64,000 nt of DNA from Cristatella mucedo (Eukaryota > Bryozoa > Phylactolaemata > Cristatellidae). The position numbers were made by a program, and so were the translations under genes. The notes under the pieces were generated by a model. The model worked only from the letters and a program-made list of their open reading frames with translations, was not told the DNA's origin and ran no database searches. The DNA lies in contig WPIO01000023.1 in the NCBI GenBank assembly GCA_009760855.2, forward strand, positions 62,001 through 126,000. Direction: 5' to 3'. Positions 1 to 10,570 of the stretch are shown one piece after another (the stretch's first letter is position 1; every line of letters begins with the position of its first letter).

Positions 1-45
1 CCCCCAAGCACAGTACCCCATCATGTTATTGCTAAACACACCTTG

Positions 46-705
46 GTCACACGGATCAAAGTCCAGTATATCCTTGTGAAGGTGCTTGCCTTACTCCTCT
101 TAGCAAGCTCCCTTATTCTCGTTGAATTTCACAAGATGAGTATCAAGCATATCGACTTCGAGGAACATTCCACATCCCATTTTGGCAAAGTTCTTTGTGA
201 GAGTGTGAACCAGCTGCTCCAAGTTTTCACCGTAGTGATAGCCGAGAATGCCGTGAGCCACTGCAACGAAACTGCAGGCCACTTTCTTCATTCTGTTCAG
301 CTCCGTGGTGAATTGATCACACTCAATGAACTTAGTGATCTGTGATCCGACGGTGATACCAGCTTTGACTTTTGCCTTCGAGAGCCGTTGAAAGACATGT
401 TGAAGTTACTTGAAAGCTGCCGACTCCTTGTCACGAATCGTGACTAATTGGTTGATTAGGCCTAACTAGATGTGCTGTAGAGACTTCAGTACCTGCCGAG
501 GGTCGACCGGTGGCTCCCACTTGATATTGTTCTTCCCTACAGAGAACCCGATCCGCTGTGGCCCATCTTTTTGTGATAGTGTGCCCCTTAAGCAAAAGAA
601 ACAAAGATTTGTTTGGAAAATCTGGAATGGCAGCATTTTGAAAATTCCAATGACATCCCAGCCATACTCGCCATCCTTTGAGGCACTTAAGCAACATCTC
701 GACAC
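46..705 (-). pseudogene. Degenerate coding-like stretch, family not recognised
   Basis: Read on the minus strand, one frame runs from about 705 to 100 with in-frame stops near 466 and 391, so roughly 200 codons are open apart from those breaks. The most protein-like part is at 291-100 and the codons just upstream, with the segments KFIECDQFTTELNRMKKVA and ENLEQLVHTLTKNFAKMG, which look like amphipathic helices. A second piece, GFSVGKNNIKWEPPVDPRQV, lies before the first stop. Because the pieces stay in one frame without splice-like junctions, a decayed intronless copy (retrocopy) is the simplest reading. I do not recognise the family. An alternative is a set of small exons of a live minus-strand gene. 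Confidence 0.35.
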
Positions 706-819
706 TCTTCTAGTCCTCTTTCAGGTTCACAGAATGAGCAATTGGGACATACAGGTACTTGTTCCCGTTATAACAGAGCACGTTTTTGAGGCTCCTGTGA
801 ATAAGCTGTCTGAATTGGC

Positions 820-2160
820 GGCATGCACGGGGGGGGGGGTACAGGTGAACCTGTAGCCTCGAATGGACCGGCCATTGCAGAAGTGTACCTCATCCTGCCG
901 ACTGAAGAACGTGGAGCTGCCTGTCCTCACATTTTATCTTGCGAGGACAGGCTGACAGGACAGACAGCACCGTCCACAACTGTCTGTAGTGGTACGGCGG
1001 GAGCTCAGGGCTCTGTGGTGCTGGGGCAATGGGGGAACGAATGTGCGGATACTCGATGGAAGGCATATTCCTGCCAGTTCGATGTTATGCAGGCGTCAAC
1101 CATGCAGGGATAGTAGCTGCTTTAGTGGTCACTCGGTTCCCTGCCAAGTTCTTAGGATAGCAAACTTTGTGGCTCTATTCCTCTGTGTACCAGCCTGCGA
1201 ACTCACTAGAGTTATATAAATTAAAAAAAAATATTTCACACATTGCCTAATGTTTTTCGAGAAATTCCATGTAGAGCTTAGCAATCGTTCACCCTACCGT
1301 TAAGAGTTGTCTTGTAGTGCGTTTATGTGAAATGAGGTATCCAGAGCTTGTCTTGTTCCCCAACAGGCATGCTAATGTATACTTTCTAGGCCTCGAACAT
1401 CTTAACAGGTGCTTTCATGTAGTTATATTTTGCTCTTGTCTTGACAATACATCGTTTACACACTTAGCTAAATGCATCTGCAGAGTTTAAACAACCTCTG
1501 AATGCCATGTCAATCACTTATGGCTATTCACTATTCTCTTACTCGGTAGTAGCATTAACTATATTGTTCATGTGAGGCACCTGTTCTGTTTCAGTTCTAT
1601 GGATACTACTCTATAGTTTTGTGTGTCAGCCTAGCCCTAGTTAATTTGGGTTTCTTCTCAGCCCATGTTATAGGATTGAACCTGACGTCTCCACCTTGCA
1701 TAACATCATAACCATGGAATATTAAATATCATTCTCCTAACCACAGCAGCAAGTTTGTGTGCAACGATACCTATTTTCTATTTACTTTTGGCATAAGGAA
1801 TTAGAAAAACACTGCACGTAATGAAAAAATTAAATTTAAATATTTTACGTAGTGATATCAACAGACCTAATGATACCCAGAAACTTAAAAGCATAACTCG
1901 AAATGTACTCTACCAACATATTTCTTGTAGCCTCATCCTGGAATCGCGATGTCCTCTTCCAAAGCAATCTGTTACTAGATGCTCAACATTCAAGTTAACC
2001 TACTTTCAGCTGTGTAACTTAAGTGTGTGCTGACTCTGGGAATTGTATCATCAACCGTGATGACATGCTTACCTTTAACCATGTGTTAAGTGTCTAGATA
2101 GAGAGTTAGTTCTGTATGGTCGCTATTGAAATGTCCTTATTTTTTATAATTATGTAGCAT
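820..2160. other. No gene seen; G homopolymer near 829-838
   Basis: Short overlapping frames only, with no recognisable domain and no convincing exon. A run of about ten G lies near 829-838. From 1200 on the sequence is AT-rich and ordinary. Confidence 0.4.
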
Positions 2161-2164
2161 TGCA

Positions 2165-2300
2165 GAAATTCGGGCTTGTTTGGATAAGGATACTGCAGCC
2201 ATGCTGATCCATGCATTCGTGACATCTCGACTAGACTTCTGTAACTCGCTTTTTGTAGGTCTTCCTGTTCGTGCAATAACACGCTTACAGTTTAGGGAAG
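2165..2300 (+). repeat. LINE-A fragment, plus strand, diverged
   Basis: The plus strand reads HAFVTSRLDFCNSLFVGLP, followed by an Arg-Leu-Gln-Phe-like segment. This is the signature just downstream of the reverse transcriptase domain in the LINE-A copies at 3233-4507 and 29825-31690. The sequence breaks off on both sides, so it is an old fragment. Confidence 0.75.
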
Positions 2301-2740
2301 ACATGGCAGCTTGATTAATCTGTCGTAAAAGTCGCTAGTATTGTTAGTGCTATAGTATTTTTATTTTGACATGCTGTTAGTTATTTAGTTTAGAAAAGTG
2401 CCTGTGTAGTACTGTGACTTCGCATGTAATTGCAGGGTCGTTGAGCTTATGGGTTCTTCGTGATAGCTTAGCCATGATGTTCGAATTGCTTTACAGGATT
2501 TGCGGAAGAATGAATGACTCGTACACTTCAGATTACAGGCCTTTTTTAGATCTGATATTGCCTTTGTCGACTTCCATAATTATCATTAAACGCTGCCTTG
2601 TGGTCAGGACAGACACGAAAGCAGAAACTATGTTATCATATCTTTAAAACTTACATGTTATTTAACATAGAATTCTACAAAAAAACACCAGGTTTTAGTG
2701 TTCTTTTGTTGCCTTATTGGCCTATTAACGTTTTATCCGC

Positions 2741-2780
2741 GTAAAGGGCATACAATGAGCGTAAAGGGCATACAATGAGT
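2741..2780. repeat. Perfect two-copy 20-bp tandem duplication
   Basis: The 20-bp unit GTAAAGGGCATACAATGAGC is followed directly by a second copy that differs only in the last base. The surrounding 2781-3232 holds no recognisable gene. Confidence 0.9.
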
Positions 2781-3232
2781 GACCGCGTCTTCTGAGGGAG
2801 CGAGCGCCTCTGCTGCCCCTCCTTTCAGGAGAGTAAGTAAATTTGCTCATTCCACTCACTAGTGCCTCTTCCTTGCCACTGGCTGCTTACCCAATTGAGG
2901 AAGCTCCTTCCTATAAACCTTTTGAAAAATCACTTATAATTTAGAGGACTGGGACTAGATGTAATTACGAACAGACTTTCGTTCGATTGTATGTGGCTTG
3001 ATGCTGTTTTGTATAAACATCGGCTGCAGTTTCCTAGTCCGGTTAAAGTGGTAAGAGGTCAGAAGAGCTACAGCCTTCGATCAATGTCAAGGTAGACCCT
3101 TTGTATGGCTCTAAGCAAGTTCCCAAGCATCCCTGTCGACAATGTATCTTATAGACCTGTCTAGCGATGGATGTGCATCTTTACTTCCAATTTGTCATGC
3201 TTCCTTCATGCCCAAAGTCACCCAAGATTTTA

Positions 3233-4507
3233 GTAATAATAATAATATTGCACTTGATAAAGCGCCCTCAGAGAACTTAATCTCTTTCTAGGCGCTTTAC
3301 ATTTGCTGCAAAGTGATACGCAATAGAATAGTAAGTAAAATCATGCTTGAAAAACAAACAAAATGAATAACATGGTTAGGGGTTACATGCACTGGGTCAG
3401 CGTGCAAATGTGGTTAGTGGCAGCATGAACAGTGTCAGCACGCATAAGCACATCGAGGACGAATCACAAGGACCCACTAAATGCTGTCCTAAATAGGTAT
3501 GTTTTTAAGTTTCTTTTAAATGTCGTCAGGTCAGGGGATGTTCTGATGCAGGTCGGGAGGGAGTTCCAGGCTGTGGGAGCATACGAGCTAAATGCACGGT
3601 CTCCAAAGGATTTAAGGTTTGTACGAGGTATTTCTAGACTGTTGGATTCCGAAAAGCGAGTGGTACGATGCTTTGCCTGATGGGGTAGTATATCTGAAAG
3701 ATAGGCTGGAGCCATAGAATGAAGAGACCTAAAAGTGAGCGACAAAACCTTGAAGTCAATCCGTTGCTTGACTGGTAACCAGTGCAGGTCGGCGAGAAGT
3801 GGAGTAATGTGGCAACTGCGACGCTCACGACAGACAAGCCTAGCTGCAGAGTTTTGCACCAGCTGCAATCGCCTGATCGCACATGCTGGTAGGCCAGTAA
3901 GCAGTGAGTTGCAGAAGTCGAGACGAGATGTCACGAATGCATGGACCAACTTGGACGTGGTATCCTTATCTAAACAAGCCCTAATTTAGCAATGTTATGA
4001 AGCTGAAAATAGGCTGATTTGACTGTGGAGCTGATGTGGTCGTCTAACGAGAGGTCGCTTTGGAATATGACACCTAGATTTCGAGATTAGATCGAGCTGA
4101 TGCAACTGGAGATATGCTGGCAGAGCCAATTTTGAAAGTCAGCCTTTCCAATTTCTGAATAACACTGGGTTTGCCCATAACTAGTAAGTTAGTTTTATCA
4201 TCGTTTAGTTTTAGAAAATTTGCTGCCATCCATGATCGGATGTCATCAATGCATGCAGCAAGTGAGTTGAGAGAATTTGAGGTGCTCGAAGGCTGGGAGG
4301 GATCAAAGCAAAGGTACAACTGAGTGTCATCCGCATAGAAGTGAAAGCCTAGATTGTGCTTGGCAATCACATCAGCGAGAGGGAGAGTATAAACGGTGAA
4401 AAGGACCGGACCTAGCACAGAGCCCTGAGGTACTCCATATTTTAGAGGTACTTCAGATGATCTTTGTCCATTCACGTCAACACTCTGGAGTCTCCCACTG
4501 AGATAGT
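3233..4507 (-). mobile_element. LINE-A copy 1, 5'-truncated CR1/L2-type retrotransposon
   Basis: A minus-strand non-LTR retrotransposon with its 3' end at left. It starts with an ATT microsatellite, followed by the 3' hairpin segment (GCGCC / AGAGA / TCTCT / GGCGC). The 3' part of the ORF, 3949-3464, encodes the family block with LDFCNSLLTGLP and LHWLPVKQRIDFKVL. The RT part, 4541-4074, retains PQGSVLGP and the catalytic FYADD. The frame is broken between the two by an 11-bp insertion near 4080-4095, also present in the copy at 29825-31690. Homology to that copy stops near 4507, so this copy is 5'-truncated. It is nearly identical to copy 2, hence young, and it ends about 80 bp before the MBT exon of the Scm gene. 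Confidence 0.92.
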
Positions 4508-4584
4508 AGTTCATTGGCGTGATATTGGTCAGACCTGTCATATGCTTAAACGTGAGGCTGATAGCCGTTCATGCTTTCAAATAG

Positions 4585-4901
4585 AAGAAGTTTTGAGGAA
4601 ATTAGTTCTGGAAGTGTACCTAATTGTTTAACTGAAGTTGATTTTTTATTTCAAAAGGAACCACCGACACCGAAGCAGAATCTTTTTGAGATGCACATGA
4701 AATTAGAAGCTGTTGATCGGAAGAATCCTCATCTCATCTGCCCAGCTACTATAGGAGGTATCGACGGTGAAAGGATATTTATTCGGTATGACGGCTGGGG
4801 AGGAACGGTTGACTACTGGGTCCATCATGCATCACGTGACATATTCCCAGTGGGATGGTGTGCCAAAGCTGGCCATCCACTGCAGCCACCGGGACAAAAA
4901 G
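4585..4901 (+). CDS. Scm: Scm-type Polycomb protein, MBT-repeat exon
   Basis: First recognised exon of a Scm/SCMH1/SCML2-type gene, a chromatin protein that links Polycomb repressive complexes and binds methyl-lysine through MBT repeats. It reads FLFQKEPPTP, then MKLEAVDRKNPHLICPATIG, then a DYW motif and SRDIFPVGWC, ending LQPPGQ. This matches the second MBT repeat of Scm proteins; the DYW and VGWC core is kept, while the usual Cys after DYW is Val. The exon ends in phase 1 at 4901 before a weak GT (gtttga). The start is uncertain: an acceptor at 4584 would include the N-terminal arm, while a strong acceptor at 4657 (phase 0) would trim it. The expected first MBT repeat was not found upstream, where LINE-A copy 1 lies. 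The visible gene is seven exons and about 580 codons. Confidence 0.88.
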
Positions 4902-5037
4902 GTTTGACCTTATGGAACTGCTTGGAAAGCCTATGTTTATTTTGCTTGGATTTTTCTATTGAAGCACCTGCTTATTTCGTTTTATTGGTATAGCTGCCAT
5001 ATCATTTCTTTGAAGTGTATGCATTATTCATATGCAG

Positions 5038-5211
5038 GAGTACCCCAGATGAAACAAGATGTGTCAGCAAAATCGAATGCAGACTCAGATGTGGTCGAAA
5101 CTCGTCAAATGGATGAGGATGGTGGCAAGAAAGCAAGCTCCAGTACTTTCAGTGTGCCTGAGCAAATCCTTAGCAGCAGCGCTGCTCCTCTCAGCATAGA
5201 GTATTCACAAA
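5038..5211 (+). CDS. Scm: Scm-type protein, linker exon between MBT and SLED
   Basis: An acceptor (atatgcag) at 5037 and a donor (gtaata) at 5212 bound 58 codons in phase 1 at both ends, matching the exons on either side. The product is acidic and Ser-rich (QMDEDGGKK, then a Ser run), as expected for the unstructured linker after the MBT repeats. No domain is present. The 136-bp intron before it and the 106-bp intron after it are the shortest in the gene. Confidence 0.8.
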
Positions 5212-5317
5212 GTAATATTTGTACCGTGTCTTCATCAGTTGCAAGCTTTTGCATATTCATCATTTATATACTTGTCGTGAGTTTGACTGATGTTTGATGC
5301 CACGTTCTCTTCTTTAG

Positions 5318-5518
5318 TACGCTTGTACGTCAATTCAAATTGCTGCTGTGGGCCACATATAGACCCAACTCTGCTTGGTGCTCTCTCCGAGAATGTCATA
5401 ATTGGCCCTGTTATGGATGCACTAAGCAAAGTGGTCCAGATGCTGGTTAGCTGCGCATCTGAGCCAGAAAAAGTCATGAGTAAAATGGTACCCGGCCAGA
5501 GCCGATATCTTATTACAG
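5318..5518 (+). CDS. Scm: Scm-type protein, SLED domain N-terminal half
   Basis: The acceptor at 5317 (ttctttag) and the donor at 5519 (gtgagc) give phase 1 in and out. The translation RLYVNSN, Cys-Cys-Cys, GPHIDP, then LGALSENVIIGPVMDALSKV fits the first half of the SLED (Scm-like embedded) domain, whose family pattern is a YVN strand, a CGPYLDP-like motif, a GP turn and a long helix. It ends GQSRYLIT, where family members have GEVISA before the second half. SLED is a DNA-binding module found between the MBT and SAM parts of Scm proteins, so this fixes the gene as Scm-type rather than L3MBTL. The next coding exon is about 6.9 kb away. Confidence 0.82.
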
Positions 5519-5721
5519 GTGAGCTGCAAAACGGGCTTTATCTTTGCCTTTTTGTTTGTTTTTTTGTAGATCTAATAGTGTTTGTGTGCGTGCGTGTGCC
5601 CCCTTGATGAAAGGGCTGATAGTCGGCTGAGCGTCGCTTCTTACATTTAGTCGTGCTTAAGAGCTGTAATGCCTCTCTGGAACTGTGTACCATTCAGGCA
5701 ATTATGTAGGAAATAAGTCGA

Positions 5722-5823
5722 CTTAGCCGTGATAGCCCAGGAGGTAAGGTGCTCTTCACGAACCAGGTCGGGGGTTTGAGTCTGGCAGTGGGCAATCCTA
5801 CATTGCCCTCTGCAAGCTGTGAC

Positions 5824-5856
<33 letters not shown>
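5722..5856 (+). repeat. tRNA-like SINE head followed by (AAT)n
   Basis: TAGCCCAGGAGGTAAGGTGC resembles a tRNA A box, and GGGGGTTTGAGTC resembles a B box about 45 bp later. The block runs into an AAT microsatellite at about 5824-5856, which is also the tail of the adjacent minus-strand LINE-A piece. It is probably a short SINE that abuts the LINE tail. Mismatches in the B box argue against a functional tRNA. Confidence 0.5.
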
Positions 5857-5857
<1 letters not shown>

Positions 5858-6227
5858 CACTTGATAATGCGTCCCCAGAGAACTCAATCTCTCTCTAGGT
5901 GCTTTACATTTGCTGCAAAGTAAAATGCAATTGAATGGTAAGTAAAATCATGCTTGAAAAACAAACAAAATGAATAACATGGTTAGGGGTGACATTCACA
6001 GGGTCAGCATAGCATGCAAATGTGGTTAGTGGCAGCATGCACAGTGTCAGCATGCATAAGCACGTGAAGGACGAATCACAGGGACCCACTAAATGCTGTC
6101 CTAAATAGGTGTTTTTTAATTCTTTTCAAATGTGGTCAGGTCAGGGGATGTTCTGACGCAGGTCGGGAGGGAGTTCCAGGCTTTGGGAGCATACGAGCTA
6201 AATGCACGGTCTCCAAAGGATTTGAGG
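5857..6227 (-). repeat. LINE-A 3' end fragment
   Basis: The minus-strand LINE-A 3' UTR and the last codons of its ORF, starting at the AAT microsatellite and containing the 3' hairpin. Homology to the full copies stops at about 6227, where a SINE-B tail begins. It lies in the large intron of the Scm gene. Confidence 0.85.
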
Positions 6228-6290
6228 TTAGCCATAAAGGCTCTTCTGCCACTGTAGAAATGAAGCCATTAAATCGGCTAACCTCTCTCA
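6228..6290 (+). repeat. SINE-B tail fragment
   Basis: It contains the family tail (GGCTCTTCTGCCACTGTAG, then AAGCC and TCGGCTAACC), which matches the tails of the SINE-B copies at 56375-56510 (+) and, inverted, at 20020-20170 and 32640-32800. Only the 3' part is present. Confidence 0.65.
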
Positions 6291-8269
6291 GCTGCAGCTC
6301 ACCTTCTCTAAGCCCAGTGGACTGTTTCAAAACGGCATGGCTCAGTCTAGATCAAGGTCATCGCTCGGAAAAGAAGTAGCTCAGTATGGCGGGGAAGACG
6401 TTTTTTGTCATATAGCTACAAGCTAGTATGCCATACACGAATATTGAATACCTGTGAAGCATGAGGCAATCTATTCCTAGAGCTACAGGCAGGTCATTGT
6501 TCTGGGATGATGTACTATCGGTCAGTTACTAGTTTGATTATGATTAATAGACATTGATGCTGTCTTTGAATTGAGTACTGAGTGTGACTTTGGTTATAAT
6601 GTAATATGATTAAAAGTCATTTTGAGAATTTGACTCGTGTCAGTTCAACCTAGATTCATAACAGCTCCCTAATTTTCTCTTAAAGAAGCAGTCTGTTAGC
6701 CTTATTATTACTCACTGTAGAGGCTTAATAATGTATGTAGACAGCCCAGATATGGCAGAATGTTTTGTCCTACGTGGCACCAGGTAGGATCCATAACTGT
6801 CTGCTGTTATTTGTAACCTTAGTTTTTTAACTAGATTAATGTGGTCCTAATGAGGGTCTGAGTCATTACGAGCTGTTCGATAATTATGCCTCTATATGAT
6901 CGATAACGATTGTATCTGATAATGGCAGAATGTATTAAGTGTATGAATAGAAGCTCGATTTTGTGTTGATTAACATCCAGGATGTCATCCTGCAAGCCAG
7001 GGTTAACATTTCATCATGTAAGTGCCTTGTGAAGCCGACGTAAATTACAGGTTATGCCGGATGTAGCAAACATATTGTTGCAAATGGCATGAGTACAACA
7101 GTGTAGTAACAAATAATAACAATCAATCAAGTATACACATTCGTAGAACTATTCAGGTGACAACCTTCACCGAAAGCACGTGCTCATACACACACGCGCA
7201 CATGCATGCATATGTACATGTACTTGCTTGACTTATGGATTCGGTTTGACACATAAGTGTTGAGATCAGTAGAATCAATGGCCTGTTAGCTCAGTGGTTA
7301 AAATAATGGTACGTATGGCCTCGTGTTCTAGCCGAGGTCAAAATGTATGTGCTCCTAGCATTCTATCTGGTCTTTTTTATTCCACTTTGCTGGCTGGAGT
7401 CTGTCTAAAACGTATTATTCTGACTGTCGGGTTTAATCTTTTCGACTAACCGCATTGTAAGGAAATTTAGGGTCGTAACTAGTATTCATTTGGCCGACTA
7501 ATGATATTGAGTGCTCTAGGCAAGTGGGGGGAGTCTTTCAACGAGTACATTCACTATGGCAGAGTAGTGCGTTGCTAAGGACTTCGTTAAGTGTACCTAA
7601 TTTCTCCACCTGCTAAGGTCTTTTTTTATTGACATGTCATATTCCAAGTTGCCGTTTTCTTTAAGGAAGGGCTAGTGTTTGTGTCCTGTCATTTCAAAAT
7701 TGTTTGATGAATGGCTTCGTGGCATTGTTTCGTATTTTTCTAATATCCTGTGCCATATTTCTTTTTTCGAATGTACTTAAATAGTACTGTTAGAACGCTT
7801 GCAGTTATAAGCTTGCTATATCTGTCCAAGTTATGCTAAAGACTTGACAGCAGTTTTCTTTGCTGCCTGGTTTACTTAGCCAAGATTAAAGATGTCACCC
7901 AACCATTTAATACGAAGATAACTCAAACGTGTCGACTACCCATTATGACAGGACTAATGGAAGTGAACATTTATATTTCGAAGCTGTTATCTTCATTGCT
8001 TTGCTGTCCGAATATGATCACTCTCAAACCTCTGACTCGACCCTGCCAGTGCAAAAGTGGTTGTGCTGCTCTAGACAGTAAGTATGCTGCTACTATGCCT
8101 CTATTTACGTCGATTCGTGTCATCAGCTTGATAATATAGAGTGATTATACCGTTGGTTGGCAGTATACCTAATTCATTTCGGTTGCTACCGTGCAATTGC
8201 GATTCTGTTTGATTTGTAGCCAGTGGGCATGAGAGAAGTCGGTGATTCTATTAATTTTTGAAAGTTGAG
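6291..8269. other. Scm intron, no coding exon recognised
   Basis: AT-rich intronic DNA. A weak tRNA-like block lies near 7275-7335 (TTAGCTCAGTGGTTAAAATA), probably an eroded SINE head. No further MBT, SLED or SAM sequence was seen. Confidence 0.45.
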
Positions 8270-8777
8270 AAAATACGGAGAAGATTGGTCCAACAGACAA
8301 ATTGTTTTCTTTTTAGGTTAAAGTAAAAGGAAAAGGAAATGCATTGCAAAAATATAAGATTAGGCAAGCCAAATCTAACCCGAAAGTAGACCAAAAGCAA
8401 CATACCTACAAATACCAAATTGATCAATCTCTATCGTATACGACTTGTTTCCCGGATTGATGTAACCTTAGTATATCGAGATTAATGTTTGCAGCTGGTT
8501 GAGATACACGCTTGTGACTTTTAAACAGCTTCATTTACACTTTAGCTTTGTGTCTTGTAAATTTCGTAATTTGGCCAATATTTGATGGATCAACTTCAAA
8601 GTTCAAATGTGAATTCAGTTCTGCTATCACTCCAGTTGTTGTTTTTTTTATTTTGGTTGGATAACTTTTGCTTTGCTTGTCATCGAACGTCTTTGAACTT
8701 AGCATTCTGCAATTATATGCATATATAGCAAAAGTTATCATATTAAAATCAGAAATAATAGTAATACATGTGTATAG
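8270..8777. repeat. Single-arm relative of the foldback element
   Basis: Shares a diverged but collinear sequence with the left arm of the inverted-repeat element at 16735-17590. Shared blocks include AGCAACATACCTACAAATA, CTTTGTGTCTTGTAAATTTC, TTGGCCAATA and ATCATCGAACGTC-like segments. The inverted second arm is missing, and a scrap of LINE-A 3' end follows at about 8778-8820. Confidence 0.65.
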
Positions 8778-8834
8778 TACCCTCAGAGAACTTAATCTCT
8801 TTCTTGGCACATAACATATGCTATAAAGGAAGCA

Positions 8835-8990
8835 TGGTCGCCGAGCTGATTTGGCCCAGTGGTTAATGTGCTCGCCCCGATCGAGGTCTGGCTGAGGTCA
8901 TGGGCTCGAGCCCCGTGGCACATGTGAAGTACCTGAATAGAGATTAAGTTCTCTTAGGGCGTTATAAAAATGAATTATAGTACATGGTCA
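8835..8990 (+). repeat. SINE-A, best-preserved copy
   Basis: The tRNA-like head has an A-box-like GGCCCAGTGGTTAATGTGC and a B box in CATGGGCTCGAGCCCCGTGG. The tail, GAATAGAGATTAAGTTCTCT followed by TAGGGCGTTATAAAAATGAA, matches the LINE-A 3' hairpin. It lies in the Scm intron. The B box is close to consensus, so internal pol III promotion is plausible by family precedent. Confidence 0.82.
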
Positions 8991-9074
8991 AATGATTCAT
9001 GGTTCCATGGCTAATGTCAACAAGTTTACCATTGTTAGAGGTTGTATGCACAGTATGAACATGTAAAGTTTGGT

Positions 9075-9965
9075 TAGTTTTAGCAGGCACAGTATCAGCA
9101 CTAATAAACGCACAAAGAACAAATCACAAGGACCCACTACATGCTGTGATAGACAGGTGTGGTTTAAGCTTGTTTTTAAATGTCGTCAGGTTAGGGGATG
9201 TCGTTACATCAATCGGCGTTGATTTCTAGGCTTCGAGAGTGTACGAAGTAGAAGCACGGTCTCCATAGGATTTGATATTCACACGAGGTATAGCTAAGCG
9301 ATTTCATTTACAAAGGCAGGTGGTAAAATGCTTAGCCTGGTGGGGAGTAGTTCTGATACGTAGGCTTCAGCTAGAGAATGAAGAGATCTGAGAGTGACCG
9401 AACCTTGAAGTCGAAGTATTGCTTGGATTGCATTGGAGCCAGTGCCTGTCAGCGAGAAGTGGTGAGATGCGACAACTGCTACGATCACGACCGACAAGCT
9501 TAGCTGCAGAGTTTTGCACCAGTTGTAAGCACCTACTTGCACAGGCCGGTAGATCAGCAAGCAGTGAGTTACATGATTCAAGATGGGATTTCACAAATGC
9601 AAGGACCGATTTAGATGTGGTATTCTTGTCTAAAAAGGCCCAAAATTTAGCAATGTTATGTAGCTGAAAGTAGGCAGACTTGACTGTGGAGCTATTGTGG
9701 TCGTCTAATGAAAGTTCACTTTGGAACATGGCAACTAGATTTCGTGCAGATTCAGCAGGAGATATGCTGACAGAGCCGATTTTGAGCGTTAGCCTTTCCA
9801 ACTTCTGAATCATTTGGTTTGCCGATAACTAATAAGTTGGTTGTATCATTCAATTTAAGAAAATTTGCTGCCTTCCATGTGCATATGTCATCAATACATG
9901 CAGCAAGGGAGTTGAGAGAATTCGACGTGCTGGAAGAGTGGATTACACCTTAAAATGTCCTCGAG
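9075..9965 (-). mobile_element. LINE-A, older diverged copy
   Basis: The minus strand reads through the end of the RT region and the downstream block (KLERLTLKIGS, SARNLVAMFQSELSLDDH, then HNIAKFWAFLDKNT). It lacks the 11-bp insertion found in the two young copies, so it records the ancestral frame (SARNL followed by an FQS motif). Stops and indels make it inactive. It lies in the Scm intron. Confidence 0.85.
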
Positions 9966-10309
9966 AAAGTAGCAAGTTTTGTGTCTCCGGTGAAGCTGAA
10001 GTGTTTTGGGAGTAGTTCTCGAGATTTTAGCTGTTCTTGGTGTTTAAATGTTCCCCAGCCAACTAAATCTATGTTTTTTTTAGCAGTCGATTTGCAATGG
10101 CTGCAGAGATCTTTATCGATACTCTAGTCTTTTTACAGTAAAATCTCTGTAATTTTGTGTATGAGCTTGCAAGCTGGTGCAGTAGTAAAAAGTAAAGTGA
10201 GTATCTAAAACAATGCAGTATTCCAATCTTGCCTACTAATTCTGTGAATAGGTAAGGAATCCTCCTGACATCTGTAGATGTGTGTGGCACCCTGGTTTAT
10301 TGTAAAATT

Positions 10310-10570
10310 GTAGACATGTAAAAAACTTTATTGCGCTCTAAGAGAACTAAAAAGGCTCAAGCATTTCACACTTGGCGGAAAGGAAGCTTATCAACTCGAG
10401 TAATAATAACATGCAAATGTGCAGCATGAATAAGCACATAAAAGACAATTCATACGGACGGGACCAGTGCTGAAAGAAACAAGTGAATTTGTATCTCCTT
10501 CTTTTAGATCTCGTCAAGTCAGGGGTGGTCGAGATGCCTGTCGATAGGTTAATACCCTGCAATGTGATGG
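10310..10570 (-). repeat. LINE-A 3' end fragment, diverged
   Basis: The minus-strand LINE-A tail motif (GCTCTAAGAGAACTAAAAAG), 3' UTR and final ORF codons are still alignable by eye but heavily mutated. The interval 9966-10310 and the stretch 10571-11344 hold nothing recognisable apart from a short GT-rich run near 11300-11340. Confidence 0.65.

Noticed and set aside
4958-5300. Extension of the Scm linker exon through the donor at 5212
   Set aside because: The continued frame becomes hydrophobic and ends in a stop at 5295-5297, while the GT at 5212 joins in phase to the SLED exon.
5722-5800. Possible tRNA gene
   Set aside because: The B box is mismatched and the block runs into an AAT microsatellite; a SINE head fits better.
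7275-7340. tRNA-like sequence with an A-box-like TTAGCTCAGTGGTTAAAATA
   Set aside because: No good B box, T arm or acceptor stem pairing. Best explained as a decayed SINE head.
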